In this document: positions 49,374 through 56,550 of the stretch, piece after piece
How the letters are laid out: the number at the start of each line of letters is the position of its first letter
Numbering within the stretch: position 1 is the stretch's first letter
Assembly (NCBI RefSeq): GCF_003008535.1
Contig: NZ_CP027666.1
Location: 620,001-684,000 of the forward strand
Direction of reading: 5' to 3'
DNA: 64,000 nucleotides
DNA from: Ottowia oryzae
GTDB lineage: Bacteria; Pseudomonadota; Gammaproteobacteria; Burkholderiales; Burkholderiaceae_C
The notes under the pieces: generated by a model
Told to the model about the DNA's origin: nothing
Databases searched by the model: none
Seen by the model: only the letters and a program-made list of their open reading frames with translations
Position numbers and translations under genes: made by a program

Positions 49374-49436
49374 TCAAAATGCCTTCTAGCGCTGGTAGGT
49401 ACAGCGCTGGCAGCTATCATTTTTGATTTTTTCCAC
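49374..49436 (-). repeat. Dispersed palindromic element
   Basis: AATGCCTTCTAGCGCTGG, then CAGCGCTGGCAGCTATCATT, between the two copper operators. Confidence 0.7.
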
Positions 49437-49475
49437 TGGCCGCAGCACGGTCTCCGGTCAGATAAAACAGCGGCG

Positions 49476-49498
49476 CTTGACATTCCCATCATGTCAAG
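49476..49498 (+). promoter_or_regulatory. CueR-type operator of copZ-cueR
   Basis: CTTGACA-TTCCCATCA-TGTCAAG, perfect 7-bp inverted arms; TTGACA can serve as -35 with a 19-bp spacer to CAAACT. Confidence 0.85.
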
Positions 49499-49537
49499 GT
49501 TCAAACTCTGGCCATCAAACCCCAAAAGGAGCACACC

Positions 49538-49735
49538 ATGCAACAGCAATTCACCGTCACCGGCATGACCTGCGGCCACTGCGAAGCGGCCGTCACGCGC
49601 GCCATCAAGCAAACCGACCAAGCAGCGCAAGTGAAGATCGACCGCGCCCAGAACCTGGTGCAGGTCGATTCGACCCAGCCGCGCGAGGCGCTGGCCGCCG
49701 CCATCCGCGAAGAAGGCTACACCGTCGCCGCATGA
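49538..49735 (+). CDS. copZ: Copper chaperone CopZ-like HMA protein
   Basis: Protein of 65 residues, ferredoxin-like HMA fold, metal motif GMTCGHCEAAVTRAIKQTD. It should deliver Cu(I) to CopA. Its TGA overlaps the ATG of the following cueR by 4 bases. Confidence 0.95.
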   Translation: MQQQFTVTGMTCGHCEAAVTRAIKQTDQAAQVKIDRAQNLVQVDSTQPREALAAAIREEGYTVAA

Positions 49736-50232
49736 CCGCCACGGCCACCGGCGGGCGCCGGCCTGCCGCCACCCAGGCCCAGGCCGCCGGGGCCGGCGCG
49801 CCGCTGCCCAGCGCAACGCAAGGGCCGGTCAACATTGGCGACGCGGCGCGGGCTTCGGGCGTGTCGGCCAAGATGGTGCGGAACTACGAGTCGCTGGGCC
49901 TGCTGGGCGCGGTGGCGCGCACCGACAGCGGCTACCGCCAGTACAGCGCGGCGGACATCCACACGCTGCGCTTCATCAAGCGGGCGCGCGACTTGGGCTT
50001 TTCGATGGCCGAAATTGGCAACCTGGTCGGCCTGTGGCACGACCAGGCGCGCGCCAGCAGCGAGGTCAAGCGCGTGGCGCAGCAGCACCTGATTGAGCTT
50101 GAAAACCGCATCCAGGCCATGCAGGACATGCGCCGGACGCTACAAAAACTGGTGCAAAGCTGCCAGGGCGACGACCGGCCGGATTGCCCCATCCTCGACA
50201 ACCTGGCCGGCGGGCCCGGCTGCTGCGGCTGA
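49732..50232 (+). CDS. cueR: Copper-responsive MerR-family regulator CueR
   Basis: Protein of 166 residues. A ~30-residue Ala/Gly-rich N-terminal extension precedes the helix-turn-helix VNIGDAARASGVSAKMVRNY and wing DSGYRQYSAADIHTLRFI. After the dimer helix comes SCQGDDRPDCPILDNLAG, with the Cys-x7-Cys pair that binds Cu(I) in CueR. The extension is unusual; a later start would remove it. It is in an operon with copZ. Confidence 0.92.
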   Translation: MTATATGGRRPAATQAQAAGAGAPLPSATQGPVNIGDAARASGVSAKMVRNYESLGLLGAVARTDSGYRQYSAADIHTLRFIKRARDLGFSMAEIGNLVGLWHDQARASSEVKRVAQQHLIELENRIQAMQDMRRTLQKLVQSCQGDDRPDCPILDNLAGGPGCCG

Positions 50233-50425
50233 CGCGCCGCGGCGCACATGGCTGGCGCCCGCACCGGGGCCGCAACTTTACAAAAGCATCACGCCGCAGC
50301 GATGCGGGGGTTACATCGGGTGCGCAGACTTCACACCAAGCTCAAGGCAGGCTGGCTTCAGCCACCGGCCCGGGGCCACACCTTCTTCGTGAAGCGGTTT
50401 CATCTGTACTAGAAAGGCCATCACC

Positions 50426-50995
50426 ATGGTTTTCGCACCCAAGCAAGTTCTGATCGCCACCCTGCTGGCCGCCACCGGCGCCGCCGCCATGGCCCAAACC
50501 CCACCGCCGCCCCCCGCTGCGGCACCAGGTGCGCCCGTCGCGCCCGCCGCTGGCGAAGCCGCGCCCGGTGCCCGCCCTGCCTTGCGCGACCCCGCCGCGC
50601 GCGAAAAGCGCATGGCCGACCACCACGCCAAGCGCCAGGCCGAGCTGAAAGCCGCCCTGAAGCTGACCGCCGCCCAGGAAGGCGCGTGGAACACCTTCAC
50701 CGCCGCCACGCAGCCGCCCGCCCGCGGTGAGCGCCCCCCGATGGACCGCGAGGCCTTCAAGAACCTGACCACCCCGCAGCGCATCGACCTGATGGAGCAG
50801 CGCAGCGCCGAGCACCAGGCCCGTATGAAGCAGCGCGGTGACGCCACCAAGGCGTTCTATGCGCAGCTGTCGGCCGAACAGCAAAAAGTGTTCGACCAGC
50901 GTGCCATGCGCCACGGCCCGCGCGGCGACGGCCCCCGCGGCATGCATGGCCCGCACGGCCGTCCCGGCGACCAGGGCGGCCCTGGCCCCCGCTGA
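50426..50995 (+). CDS. Spy/CpxP-family periplasmic protein
   Basis: Protein of 189 residues. Signal peptide QVLIATLLAATGAAAMAQ; then a Pro/Ala linker; then helical segments with LTAAQEGAWNTF and LSAEQQKVFDQR, the LTxxQ-type motifs. Gly/His/Pro-rich tail may bind metal. Near copper genes, so a metal or envelope-stress role is plausible. Confidence 0.85.
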   Translation: MVFAPKQVLIATLLAATGAAAMAQTPPPPPAAAPGAPVAPAAGEAAPGARPALRDPAAREKRMADHHAKRQAELKAALKLTAAQEGAWNTFTAATQPPARGERPPMDREAFKNLTTPQRIDLMEQRSAEHQARMKQRGDATKAFYAQLSAEQQKVFDQRAMRHGPRGDGPRGMHGPHGRPGDQGGPGPR

Positions 50996-51335
50996 GCGGC
51001 AAAGCGCGTGATCGGCTGAATCAGCAGATCGCGCAGGGGCGCGCCGTGCCAGGGCGGCCTCGCTGGCCCACGCGGCGGCGTCGGCCCACCCGCCCGGCAG
51101 CCTGCCTGCGCCAACCCCACGCCAGCCCCGGCCTTGCGCCAGGGCTGGCGTTTTTCTTGCGCGCTCGCCGCAGGCCAGCCCCACAGGCTTGACCCACGTC
51201 AAGCCTGGGCCGCATTTTCAGATCAAAACAGCCTCCAGCGCTGGTGCAGCCAGCGCAAGCAGCTATAGTTTTCATATTCATCGGGGCACACCCAGCCGCT
51301 GGCGCGCCCTGGCCATTGGACGTCCGCTGATCGCC
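50996..51335. other. Intergenic stretch, 340 bp
   Basis: Holds a dispersed element (51222-51275) and GC-rich sequence. No gene recognised; short frames upstream of ATG 51336 show no features. Confidence 0.5.
51222..51275 (-). repeat. Dispersed palindromic element
   Basis: ACAGCCTCCAGCGCTGGTGC, then CAGCGCAAGCAGCTATAG and TTTTCAT. Confidence 0.7.
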
Positions 51336-52202
51336 ATGCCCCACACCGCCCCACCGCCACCCCCCATGCCGCCGCGCCCGGCGCCCGGCACCTTGCGGCT
51401 GCCCGCCGTGCGCCGCGTGCCCTTGTCGGCGCCTTTTCACTGGCTGGCCCAGGGTTGGCGCGACGTCTGGCGCATCGGCTGGCCCAGCCTGATGCACGGC
51501 GTGGCGCTGGCGCTGTTCGGCGCCTTCCTGGTGTGGCTGGCGCGCGAACAGTTCTGGCTGCTGGCGGGGGCGTTCTCGGGCTTTCTGGTGGTCGCGCCGG
51601 TGCTGGCCACCAGCCTGTACGCGCTCAGCCGCGCGCTGGAGCGGGGCGAGCCGGCCAACCTGCACACCATCGCCCGCACCTGGACGCGCTGGCAGTACTC
51701 GCGCTTTGCGGTGCACGGCGGCTACTGGAGCCTGGTGCGCTTCGGGCTGCTGCTGTCGCTGGCGGGCACGGGCTGGGTGCTGACCTCGGCCGCGCTGATC
51801 ACCGCGCTGGCGCCGCAGCCCGTCAACACCCCGCTGGACTTCCTGCGCTACGTGGTGCTGGCGCCGGGCGGCTACCTGTTCGAGCTGTGGCTGACCATGG
51901 GCGCGCTGCTGGCGGCGCCGCTGTTCGCGTCCAGCGCAGTCAGCATGCCTTTGCTGCTGGACCGCCGCGTGGACGTGCTGCAGGCGGTGCTGACCAGCTG
52001 GCAAACCGTGCTGACCAACCCCGCCGCCATGGCGCTGTGGGCGGCACTCATCATGGGGCTGACGCTGCTGGGCATGGCCACCGGCCTGCTGGGGCTGGTC
52101 ATCATCATGCCGTGGCTGGGCCACGCCAGCTGGTACGCGTTTCGCGCGCTGGTGGACACCAGCACCCTGGCCGAGCGCCTGCCGCCGGAGGGCCAATCCT
52201 GA
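51336..52202 (+). CDS. DUF2189 membrane protein
   Basis: Protein of 288 residues with six or so helices; HWLAQGWRDVWRIGWPSLMH and GAFSGFLVVAPVLATSLYAL are typical of DUF2189. Function unknown. Its TGA overlaps the next ATG by one base (TGATG). Confidence 0.88.
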   Translation: MPHTAPPPPPMPPRPAPGTLRLPAVRRVPLSAPFHWLAQGWRDVWRIGWPSLMHGVALALFGAFLVWLAREQFWLLAGAFSGFLVVAPVLATSLYALSRALERGEPANLHTIARTWTRWQYSRFAVHGGYWSLVRFGLLLSLAGTGWVLTSAALITALAPQPVNTPLDFLRYVVLAPGGYLFELWLTMGALLAAPLFASSAVSMPLLLDRRVDVLQAVLTSWQTVLTNPAAMALWAALIMGLTLLGMATGLLGLVIIMPWLGHASWYAFRALVDTSTLAERLPPEGQS

Positions 52203-52411
52203 TGTTCGGCTTCAACGAAGAGCAGATCGCCTGGTTCGGCCTGACCATTGGCGTGGGCGCCTTCATGCTCTACATGGTCTTCATCATCGCCCAGCTGGCC
52301 TGGGAATCGAAGGCCGGCAAATTCGGCACCTTCGTGCTGTTCCTGGCGCTGGCCTTCGGCATGGTGGGCTTCATCGCCAAGATGGTTATCCAATGGGTGC
52401 TGGAGCACTGA
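52202..52411 (+). CDS. DUF2788 small membrane protein
   Basis: Protein of 69 residues, two helices: EEQIAWFGLTIGVGAFMLYM and KFGTFVLFLALAFGMVGFIA. It matches the DUF2788 family of betaproteobacteria. Co-transcribed with the DUF2189 gene. Function unknown. Confidence 0.9.
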   Translation: MFGFNEEQIAWFGLTIGVGAFMLYMVFIIAQLAWESKAGKFGTFVLFLALAFGMVGFIAKMVIQWVLEH

Positions 52412-52531
52412 CAGCCTGACGGGCGGCCACGGCACAGCCTGCTTGGGCCTCTGGGCGCCCGCCGCTGGGCTGAACCGCCAAGCAGCTTCCTCCGCCTGCG
52501 CCCCTGGCAGGCACCCTACACACACCACTGC

Positions 52532-52560
52532 ATCACCCGCCTCGAGCGGGTGATTTCGTT
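52532..52560 (+). terminator. Probable terminator after DUF2788 gene
   Basis: ATCACCCGC-CTCGA-GCGGGTGAT (52532-52554), then TTTCGTT; weak T-run. Confidence 0.6.
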
Positions 52561-52672
52561 GTGCCCGCCCGATCCGTGCGCCAGGCAATCGGCACCTACG
52601 CGCGTCCTCACCACTTTTCCTCCACGTCGCCCGCGCGGTGCGAAAAAGCGCCAAGACCGGTTCGCCCAGGCC

Positions 52673-52921
52673 TGTGGATAAGCCTGCCTAAAGCGAGCGA
52701 ACAAGTGGCCACTTATCCACAAGACATCGTGGTTGCGCTGGGTTGTCCCCTTTCGCGGCGGCCTGGCTCCGGTGGCTCTGCACAGGGTTTGGACGACGGC
52801 AACTGTCTGTCAGGCCAAGGAATTTAGTGCTTATCCCCACTTTGGCGCGCCTTCTACTACTACGACTATTTAGAGATAGAAGTCATTAAGAAGAAGTCAA
52901 AAACAACTCTCCCGGGGATAA
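52673..52921. other. Candidate replication origin (oriC-like region)
   Basis: Perfect DnaA boxes TGTGGATAA 52673-52681 and TTATCCACA 52713-52721; weaker TTATCCCCA 52831-52839 and CGGGGATAA 52913-52921. After the third box comes a short GC-rich spacer and then CTACTACTACGACTATTTAG (52853-52872), i.e. TAG repeats on the other strand as in DnaA-trios, followed by the window's most AT-rich stretch (52865-52910). No gene lies in 52412-53093. dnaA is not in this window. Confidence 0.6.
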
Positions 52922-53093
52922 ACCGTGGCCTGGGCGCGCTGGCGAAGCCACGAGCGGCTGCCTTGGCCATGGGCCGTTACACAGCCGTTGTCCTCAGGCG
53001 CTTCGGCGCGCGGCGGGGCTGTTAAGATCGCCCGGTTGCGCGCCACCCGTCTTCGGGTTGCGGCTGCCAACACCTTCTTTTCTTCACGCCCCC

Positions 53094-53891
53094 ATGTCCG
53101 TTGCCCTGACCGGCCGCAGCCCCACCACCTTCGAGATCAAAAGCGCCAGCCTGCCCTTGCTGGCGCTGCGCCTGAAGTCGCCCGATCTGCAGGTGCTGGC
53201 GGACGAGCTGCGCGCGCAGTACGGTGACAAGCCCGGCTTTTTTGAAGACGACCTGCTGGTGCTGGACTTGGCGGCGCTGCAGCCCGAGGCCGGCGAAGAT
53301 GGCCAGGCCCCATCGGTCGATATCGACTTCGCCGCCCTGATCGCGCTGCTGCAGGCCCACCGGCTGCGCCCGCTGGCCGTGCGCGGAGGCAATGCCCGGC
53401 AAACCGAACAGGCGGTGGCCGCCGGCCTGCTGGCCGCGCCAGACGTGCGCGTGCAAAGCAGCGCCCGCCCCGCCGAGCCTGCGCCCACCCAGGCCCCCGC
53501 ACCGGCCCCCGCCGCCGCACACGACGCGCTGGACGCCCCACCGCCGGGCGCCCTGGTCATCGATAAGCCGCTGCGCTCTGGCCAGCAGGTGTATGCGCGC
53601 GGGCGTGACCTGGTGGTGATGGCCATGGTCAATGCCGGTGCCGAGGTCATTGCGGACGGCCACATCCACATTTACGCGCCGCTGCGCGGACGGGCGATCG
53701 CCGGTGCGCGCGGCTGGCCCGAGGCGCGCATCTTCGCGCTGGAGATGAAGCCCGAGCTGGTCTCCATCAGCGGCGTGTACCGCACCAGCGAAGAAGCGCT
53801 GCCCGAAGCCGTGTGGGGCCATGCCGCCACCGTGCGGCTGCAGTCGACCGACGCAGGCGACAAACTCATCTTTGAGCCGGTGAAGCAATGA
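53094..53891 (+). CDS. minC: Septum-site inhibitor MinC
   Basis: Protein of 265 residues. N-terminal domain FEIKSASLPLLALRLKSPDL; Ala/Pro linker near 135-155; C-terminal beta helix with SGQQVYARGRDLVVMAMVNA, GAEVIADGHIHIYAPLRGRA and GVYRT. It blocks FtsZ away from midcell and is recruited by MinD. ATG 53094 is chosen over an earlier in-frame start that lacks conserved residues. Confidence 0.95.
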   Translation: MSVALTGRSPTTFEIKSASLPLLALRLKSPDLQVLADELRAQYGDKPGFFEDDLLVLDLAALQPEAGEDGQAPSVDIDFAALIALLQAHRLRPLAVRGGNARQTEQAVAAGLLAAPDVRVQSSARPAEPAPTQAPAPAPAAAHDALDAPPPGALVIDKPLRSGQQVYARGRDLVVMAMVNAGAEVIADGHIHIYAPLRGRAIAGARGWPEARIFALEMKPELVSISGVYRTSEEALPEAVWGHAATVRLQSTDAGDKLIFEPVKQ

Positions 53892-54037
53892 ACACCGCCC
53901 AACGGCTTCAGGCAAAAGGGCCTTGGCGGGGCCAGGCACCCCAACGAACCGCCCAAGCGGCGGCCGGTGCGTGCCTCATGCCGTCACCAGCGCCCCACGC
54001 ACGCAACGCGTTGCCCCATTCAACAAGGTAAACCGAC

Positions 54038-54856
54038 ATGGCAAAAATCGTCGTAGTGACTTCCGGCAAAGGCGGTGTGGGCAAGACCACCACCAGCGCC
54101 GCCTTCGCCTCTGGCCTGGCTCTGAAGGGCCACAAGACCGCGGTGATCGACTTCGACGTCGGCCTGCGCAACCTCGACCTGATCATGGGCTGCGAACGCC
54201 GCGTGGTGTACGACCTGATCAACGTCATCCAGGGTGAAGCCAACTTGACCCAGGCGCTCATCAAGGACAAGCAGTGCGAGAACCTGTACGTGCTGGCCGC
54301 CAGCCAGACGCGCGACAAGGACGCGCTCACGCAGGAAGGCGTGAAGAAAGTGCTGGACGAGCTGGCCGCGATGGATTTCGAGTACATCGTCTGCGATTCG
54401 CCCGCCGGCATTGAAACCGGCGCGCTGATGGCCATGCACTACGCCGACGAGGCGCTGGTGGTCACCAACCCCGAAGTCTCCAGCGTGCGCGACTCCGACC
54501 GCATCCTGGGCATGCTGGGCAGCAAGACCCAACGCGCCATCGACGGCAAAGAGCCCGTCAAGGAGCACCTGCTCATCACGCGCTACAACCCCAACCGCGT
54601 GGCCGACGGCCAAATGCTCAGCCTGCAGGACATCCAGGACATCCTGCGCATCAAGCTGATCGGCGTGATCCCCGAAAGCGAAGCCGTACTGCAAGCCTCC
54701 AACCAGGGCCTGCCCGCCGTGCACCTGAAGGGCACCGACGTGTCCGGAGCGTACCTCGATGTGATCGACCGCTTTCTGGGCGAAACCGACAAGCCCATGC
54801 GCTACATCGACGCCGAGAAGCCCGGCTTTTTCAAGCGCCTGTTCGGAGGCAAGTAA
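54038..54856 (+). CDS. minD: Septum-site ATPase MinD
   Basis: ATPase of 272 residues. Walker A VVVTSGKGGVGKTTTSAAFA, IDFDVGLRNLDLIMGCERRV, Walker B YIVCDSPAGIETGALMAM. C-terminal amphipathic helix PGFFKRLFGGK binds membrane. Complete. Confidence 0.98.
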   Translation: MAKIVVVTSGKGGVGKTTTSAAFASGLALKGHKTAVIDFDVGLRNLDLIMGCERRVVYDLINVIQGEANLTQALIKDKQCENLYVLAASQTRDKDALTQEGVKKVLDELAAMDFEYIVCDSPAGIETGALMAMHYADEALVVTNPEVSSVRDSDRILGMLGSKTQRAIDGKEPVKEHLLITRYNPNRVADGQMLSLQDIQDILRIKLIGVIPESEAVLQASNQGLPAVHLKGTDVSGAYLDVIDRFLGETDKPMRYIDAEKPGFFKRLFGGK

Positions 54857-54859
54857 GCC

Positions 54860-55138
54860 ATGTCCTTCCTCTCCTTTTTCCTGGGCGAGAAGAAGAAGAC
54901 CGCCAGCGTCGCCAAGGAACGCCTGCAAATCATCCTGGCGCACGAACGCAGCGGCCGCGGCGCGGCTGAGCCCGACTACCTGGCCGATCTGCAGCGCGAT
55001 TTGATCGCGGTGATCAGCAAATACGTCAAGATCGATCCGAAGGACATCAAGGTCAACCTCGAACGCGAGGAAGACCTGGAAGTGCTGGAGGTCAAGATCG
55101 AGCTGCCGGAGAAGAACGACACCCCCCTGAGGCGCTGA
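54860..55138 (+). CDS. minE: Topological specificity factor MinE
   Basis: Protein of 92 residues, 3 bp after minD. MinD-contact helix ASVAKERLQIILAHERS, then DYLADLQRDLIAVISKYVKI and the strand EVLEVKIELPE. Completes the MinCDE oscillator. Confidence 0.97.
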   Translation: MSFLSFFLGEKKKTASVAKERLQIILAHERSGRGAAEPDYLADLQRDLIAVISKYVKIDPKDIKVNLEREEDLEVLEVKIELPEKNDTPLRR

Positions 55139-55142
55139 CGCG

Positions 55143-55258
55143 CCTTCCCCCCGCTCTCTTCGCGCTACGCGCTTCGGGAGGGGGGACAACGCCAGTTCCC
55201 GGCGCAGGCCCGGGAACGGCGTTCGCTGGGGCGCGTCGCTTCGCTCGCGCGCGGTTGG
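55143..55258. repeat. GC-rich hairpin element after minE
   Basis: CCTTCCCCCCGCTCTC faces GGGAGGGGGG around a TTCGCG loop, then CCCGGGAACGGCGTTCG. It resembles the copA 87-bp unit in layout (C-run, CGC loop, G-run, GGGAACGGC) and may belong to the same second repeat family. It could also act as a minCDE terminator. Confidence 0.45.
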
Positions 55259-55361
55259 GGTGAGCGAATCTGGCGTCGGGTGGAGTGGACGCTGCATGAT
55301 GAGAGTCTGCAGCCATGCGGTACTCGAACTCGGCACCTCTCGATTCCAAGTCAATTTAGCC

Positions 55362-55412
55362 TCTGGTGCCGTAGCTGCTTGCGCGAGCAGCTATCTATCT
55401 TGTAGCAATCTA
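55362..55412 (-). repeat. Dispersed palindromic element
   Basis: TAGCCTCTGGTGCCGTAGCT, then GCGCGAGCAGCTATCTATC, just before the response-regulator start. Confidence 0.6.
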
Positions 55413-55423
55413 GAATCGCGGGC

Positions 55424-56242
55424 ATGTCGTCAGTCCCTGCCGCTTCGGTCAAACCCACCATCCTGGTGGTGGAAGACGAGCCGGGCATCGCCGACACCAT
55501 CCAGTACGCGCTGGCCAGTGATGGCTTTGCGCCCGTGTGTTGCGGCAGCGGGCGAGATGCGATCGCGCAGTTCACCACCGCGCCGCCGGCCCTGGTGATT
55601 CTGGATGTCGGCCTGCCGGACATGAACGGCTTTGAGCTGTTTCGCCGCCTGCAGGATCTGCCTGGTGGCAAGCGCGTGCCGATGCTGTTTCTGACCGCGC
55701 GCAGCGGCGAGATCGACCGCGTCGTTGGCCTGGAGCTGGGCGCAGACGACTACGTGGCCAAGCCGTTTTCACCCCGCGAACTGGTGGCCCGCGTGCGCAC
55801 CATCCTGCGGCGCAGCCAGCGCGCGCAAGGCGCGGACGATGGGGGCTTGGTGGCGCCCGCAACCACCCATGACTCTGAGCTGAATCAACCGCCAGCGCCC
55901 ATCTCTACTGCGCAAGCAGCTACTGAATTTGAAGCAAACTACATCGTTCGCCACGGCGCGCTGGAATGCGATGCCGAACGCCGCCTGATTCGTTTTCACG
56001 GCCAGTCGCTGGTGTTGTCACGCTACGAATATGGTTTGCTGGCTACGCTGCTGCAGCGGCCCGGGCGCGTGTACACCCGCGACGAACTGCTGGAGCGCGT
56101 GTGGGACGACCCGGGCGACAGCTTCGACCGCACGGTGGACGCCCACATCAAAACCCTGCGCGCCAAGCTGCGTGCGGTGCGGGATGATCAAGACCCGATT
56201 CGCACCTTGAGGGGCGTGGGTTACGCCTTGCGCGACGGTTGA
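55424..56242 (+). CDS. creB: CreB-like response regulator, orphan, with repeat-derived linker
   Basis: OmpR-family regulator of 272 residues. Receiver: ILVVEDEPGIADTIQYALAS, phospho-acceptor Asp61 in LVILDVGLPDMNGFELF, LFLTARSGEIDRVVGLELGA, Lys in DDYVAKPFSPREL. DNA-binding wing: LSRYEYGLLATLLQRPGRVY, FDRTVDAHIKTLRAKLRA, GVGYAL. This order and wording match CreB. The linker (about 146-172) is longer than usual and includes PPAPISTAQAATEFEAN, coded by a dispersed element. No creC-type kinase follows; the next gene is the TonB receptor. Confidence 0.88.
   Translation: MSSVPAASVKPTILVVEDEPGIADTIQYALASDGFAPVCCGSGRDAIAQFTTAPPALVILDVGLPDMNGFELFRRLQDLPGGKRVPMLFLTARSGEIDRVVGLELGADDYVAKPFSPRELVARVRTILRRSQRAQGADDGGLVAPATTHDSELNQPPAPISTAQAATEFEANYIVRHGALECDAERRLIRFHGQSLVLSRYEYGLLATLLQRPGRVYTRDELLERVWDDPGDSFDRTVDAHIKTLRAKLRAVRDDQDPIRTLRGVGYALRDG
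55882..55945 (-). repeat. Dispersed palindromic element inside creB
   Basis: AATCAACCGCCAGCGCCC, then CTGCGCAAGCAGCTACTG and AATTTGAAGC; read in frame as the inter-domain linker. Confidence 0.7.
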
Positions 56243-56408
56243 TGCCGGGCGCTGCTTTGCCGCACCGCTGAGGCTTGGCGCCGGAGCTCATCGCTTAAGA
56301 GCTTCAAGGGGAGAAATTGACCTTTGAAGCGAATCGCGGGTGAATGCGGCGAACATGCGCCTTTGGTGGGGCGGGTCGTTTGTCAGTGCTGGGGCAGGCT
56401 GCCCGATC

Positions 56409-56438
56409 TGGAACAGTGGGTGTTCCAAACTGCAGCAC
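56409..56438 (+). promoter_or_regulatory. Putative activator site upstream of pqqU
   Basis: Inverted repeat TGGAACA-GTGGG-TGTTCCA (56409-56427) followed by CAAACTGCAGCAC (56426-56438). The 13-mer recurs exactly at 59451-59463 by the cytochrome/activator genes. Confidence 0.65.
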
Positions 56439-56488
56439 CGCATGCGGCCTGCGCGCTGCAGGTGTCCCGTTCTCGCCGTCGAGCGTCA

Positions 56489-56504
56489 TGGCACGGTATG
56501 TGTA
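56489..56504 (+). promoter_or_regulatory. Possible sigma-54 promoter of pqqU
   Basis: TGGCACGGTATGTGTA: perfect -24 half, -12 half GTGTA instead of TTGCA. About 47 bp before ATG 56551. Weaker than the other two in the module. Confidence 0.45.
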
Positions 56505-56550
56505 AACAGATGCTCCAACCGAAAAAAACATCGACGAGACAAGGAATCCC

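Noticed and set aside
55290..55365. Possible tRNA on the minus strand (GAGTTCGAGTACC resembles a T-arm)
   Set aside because: The stem does not pair, no anticodon or D arm can be drawn, and there is no proper acceptor stem.
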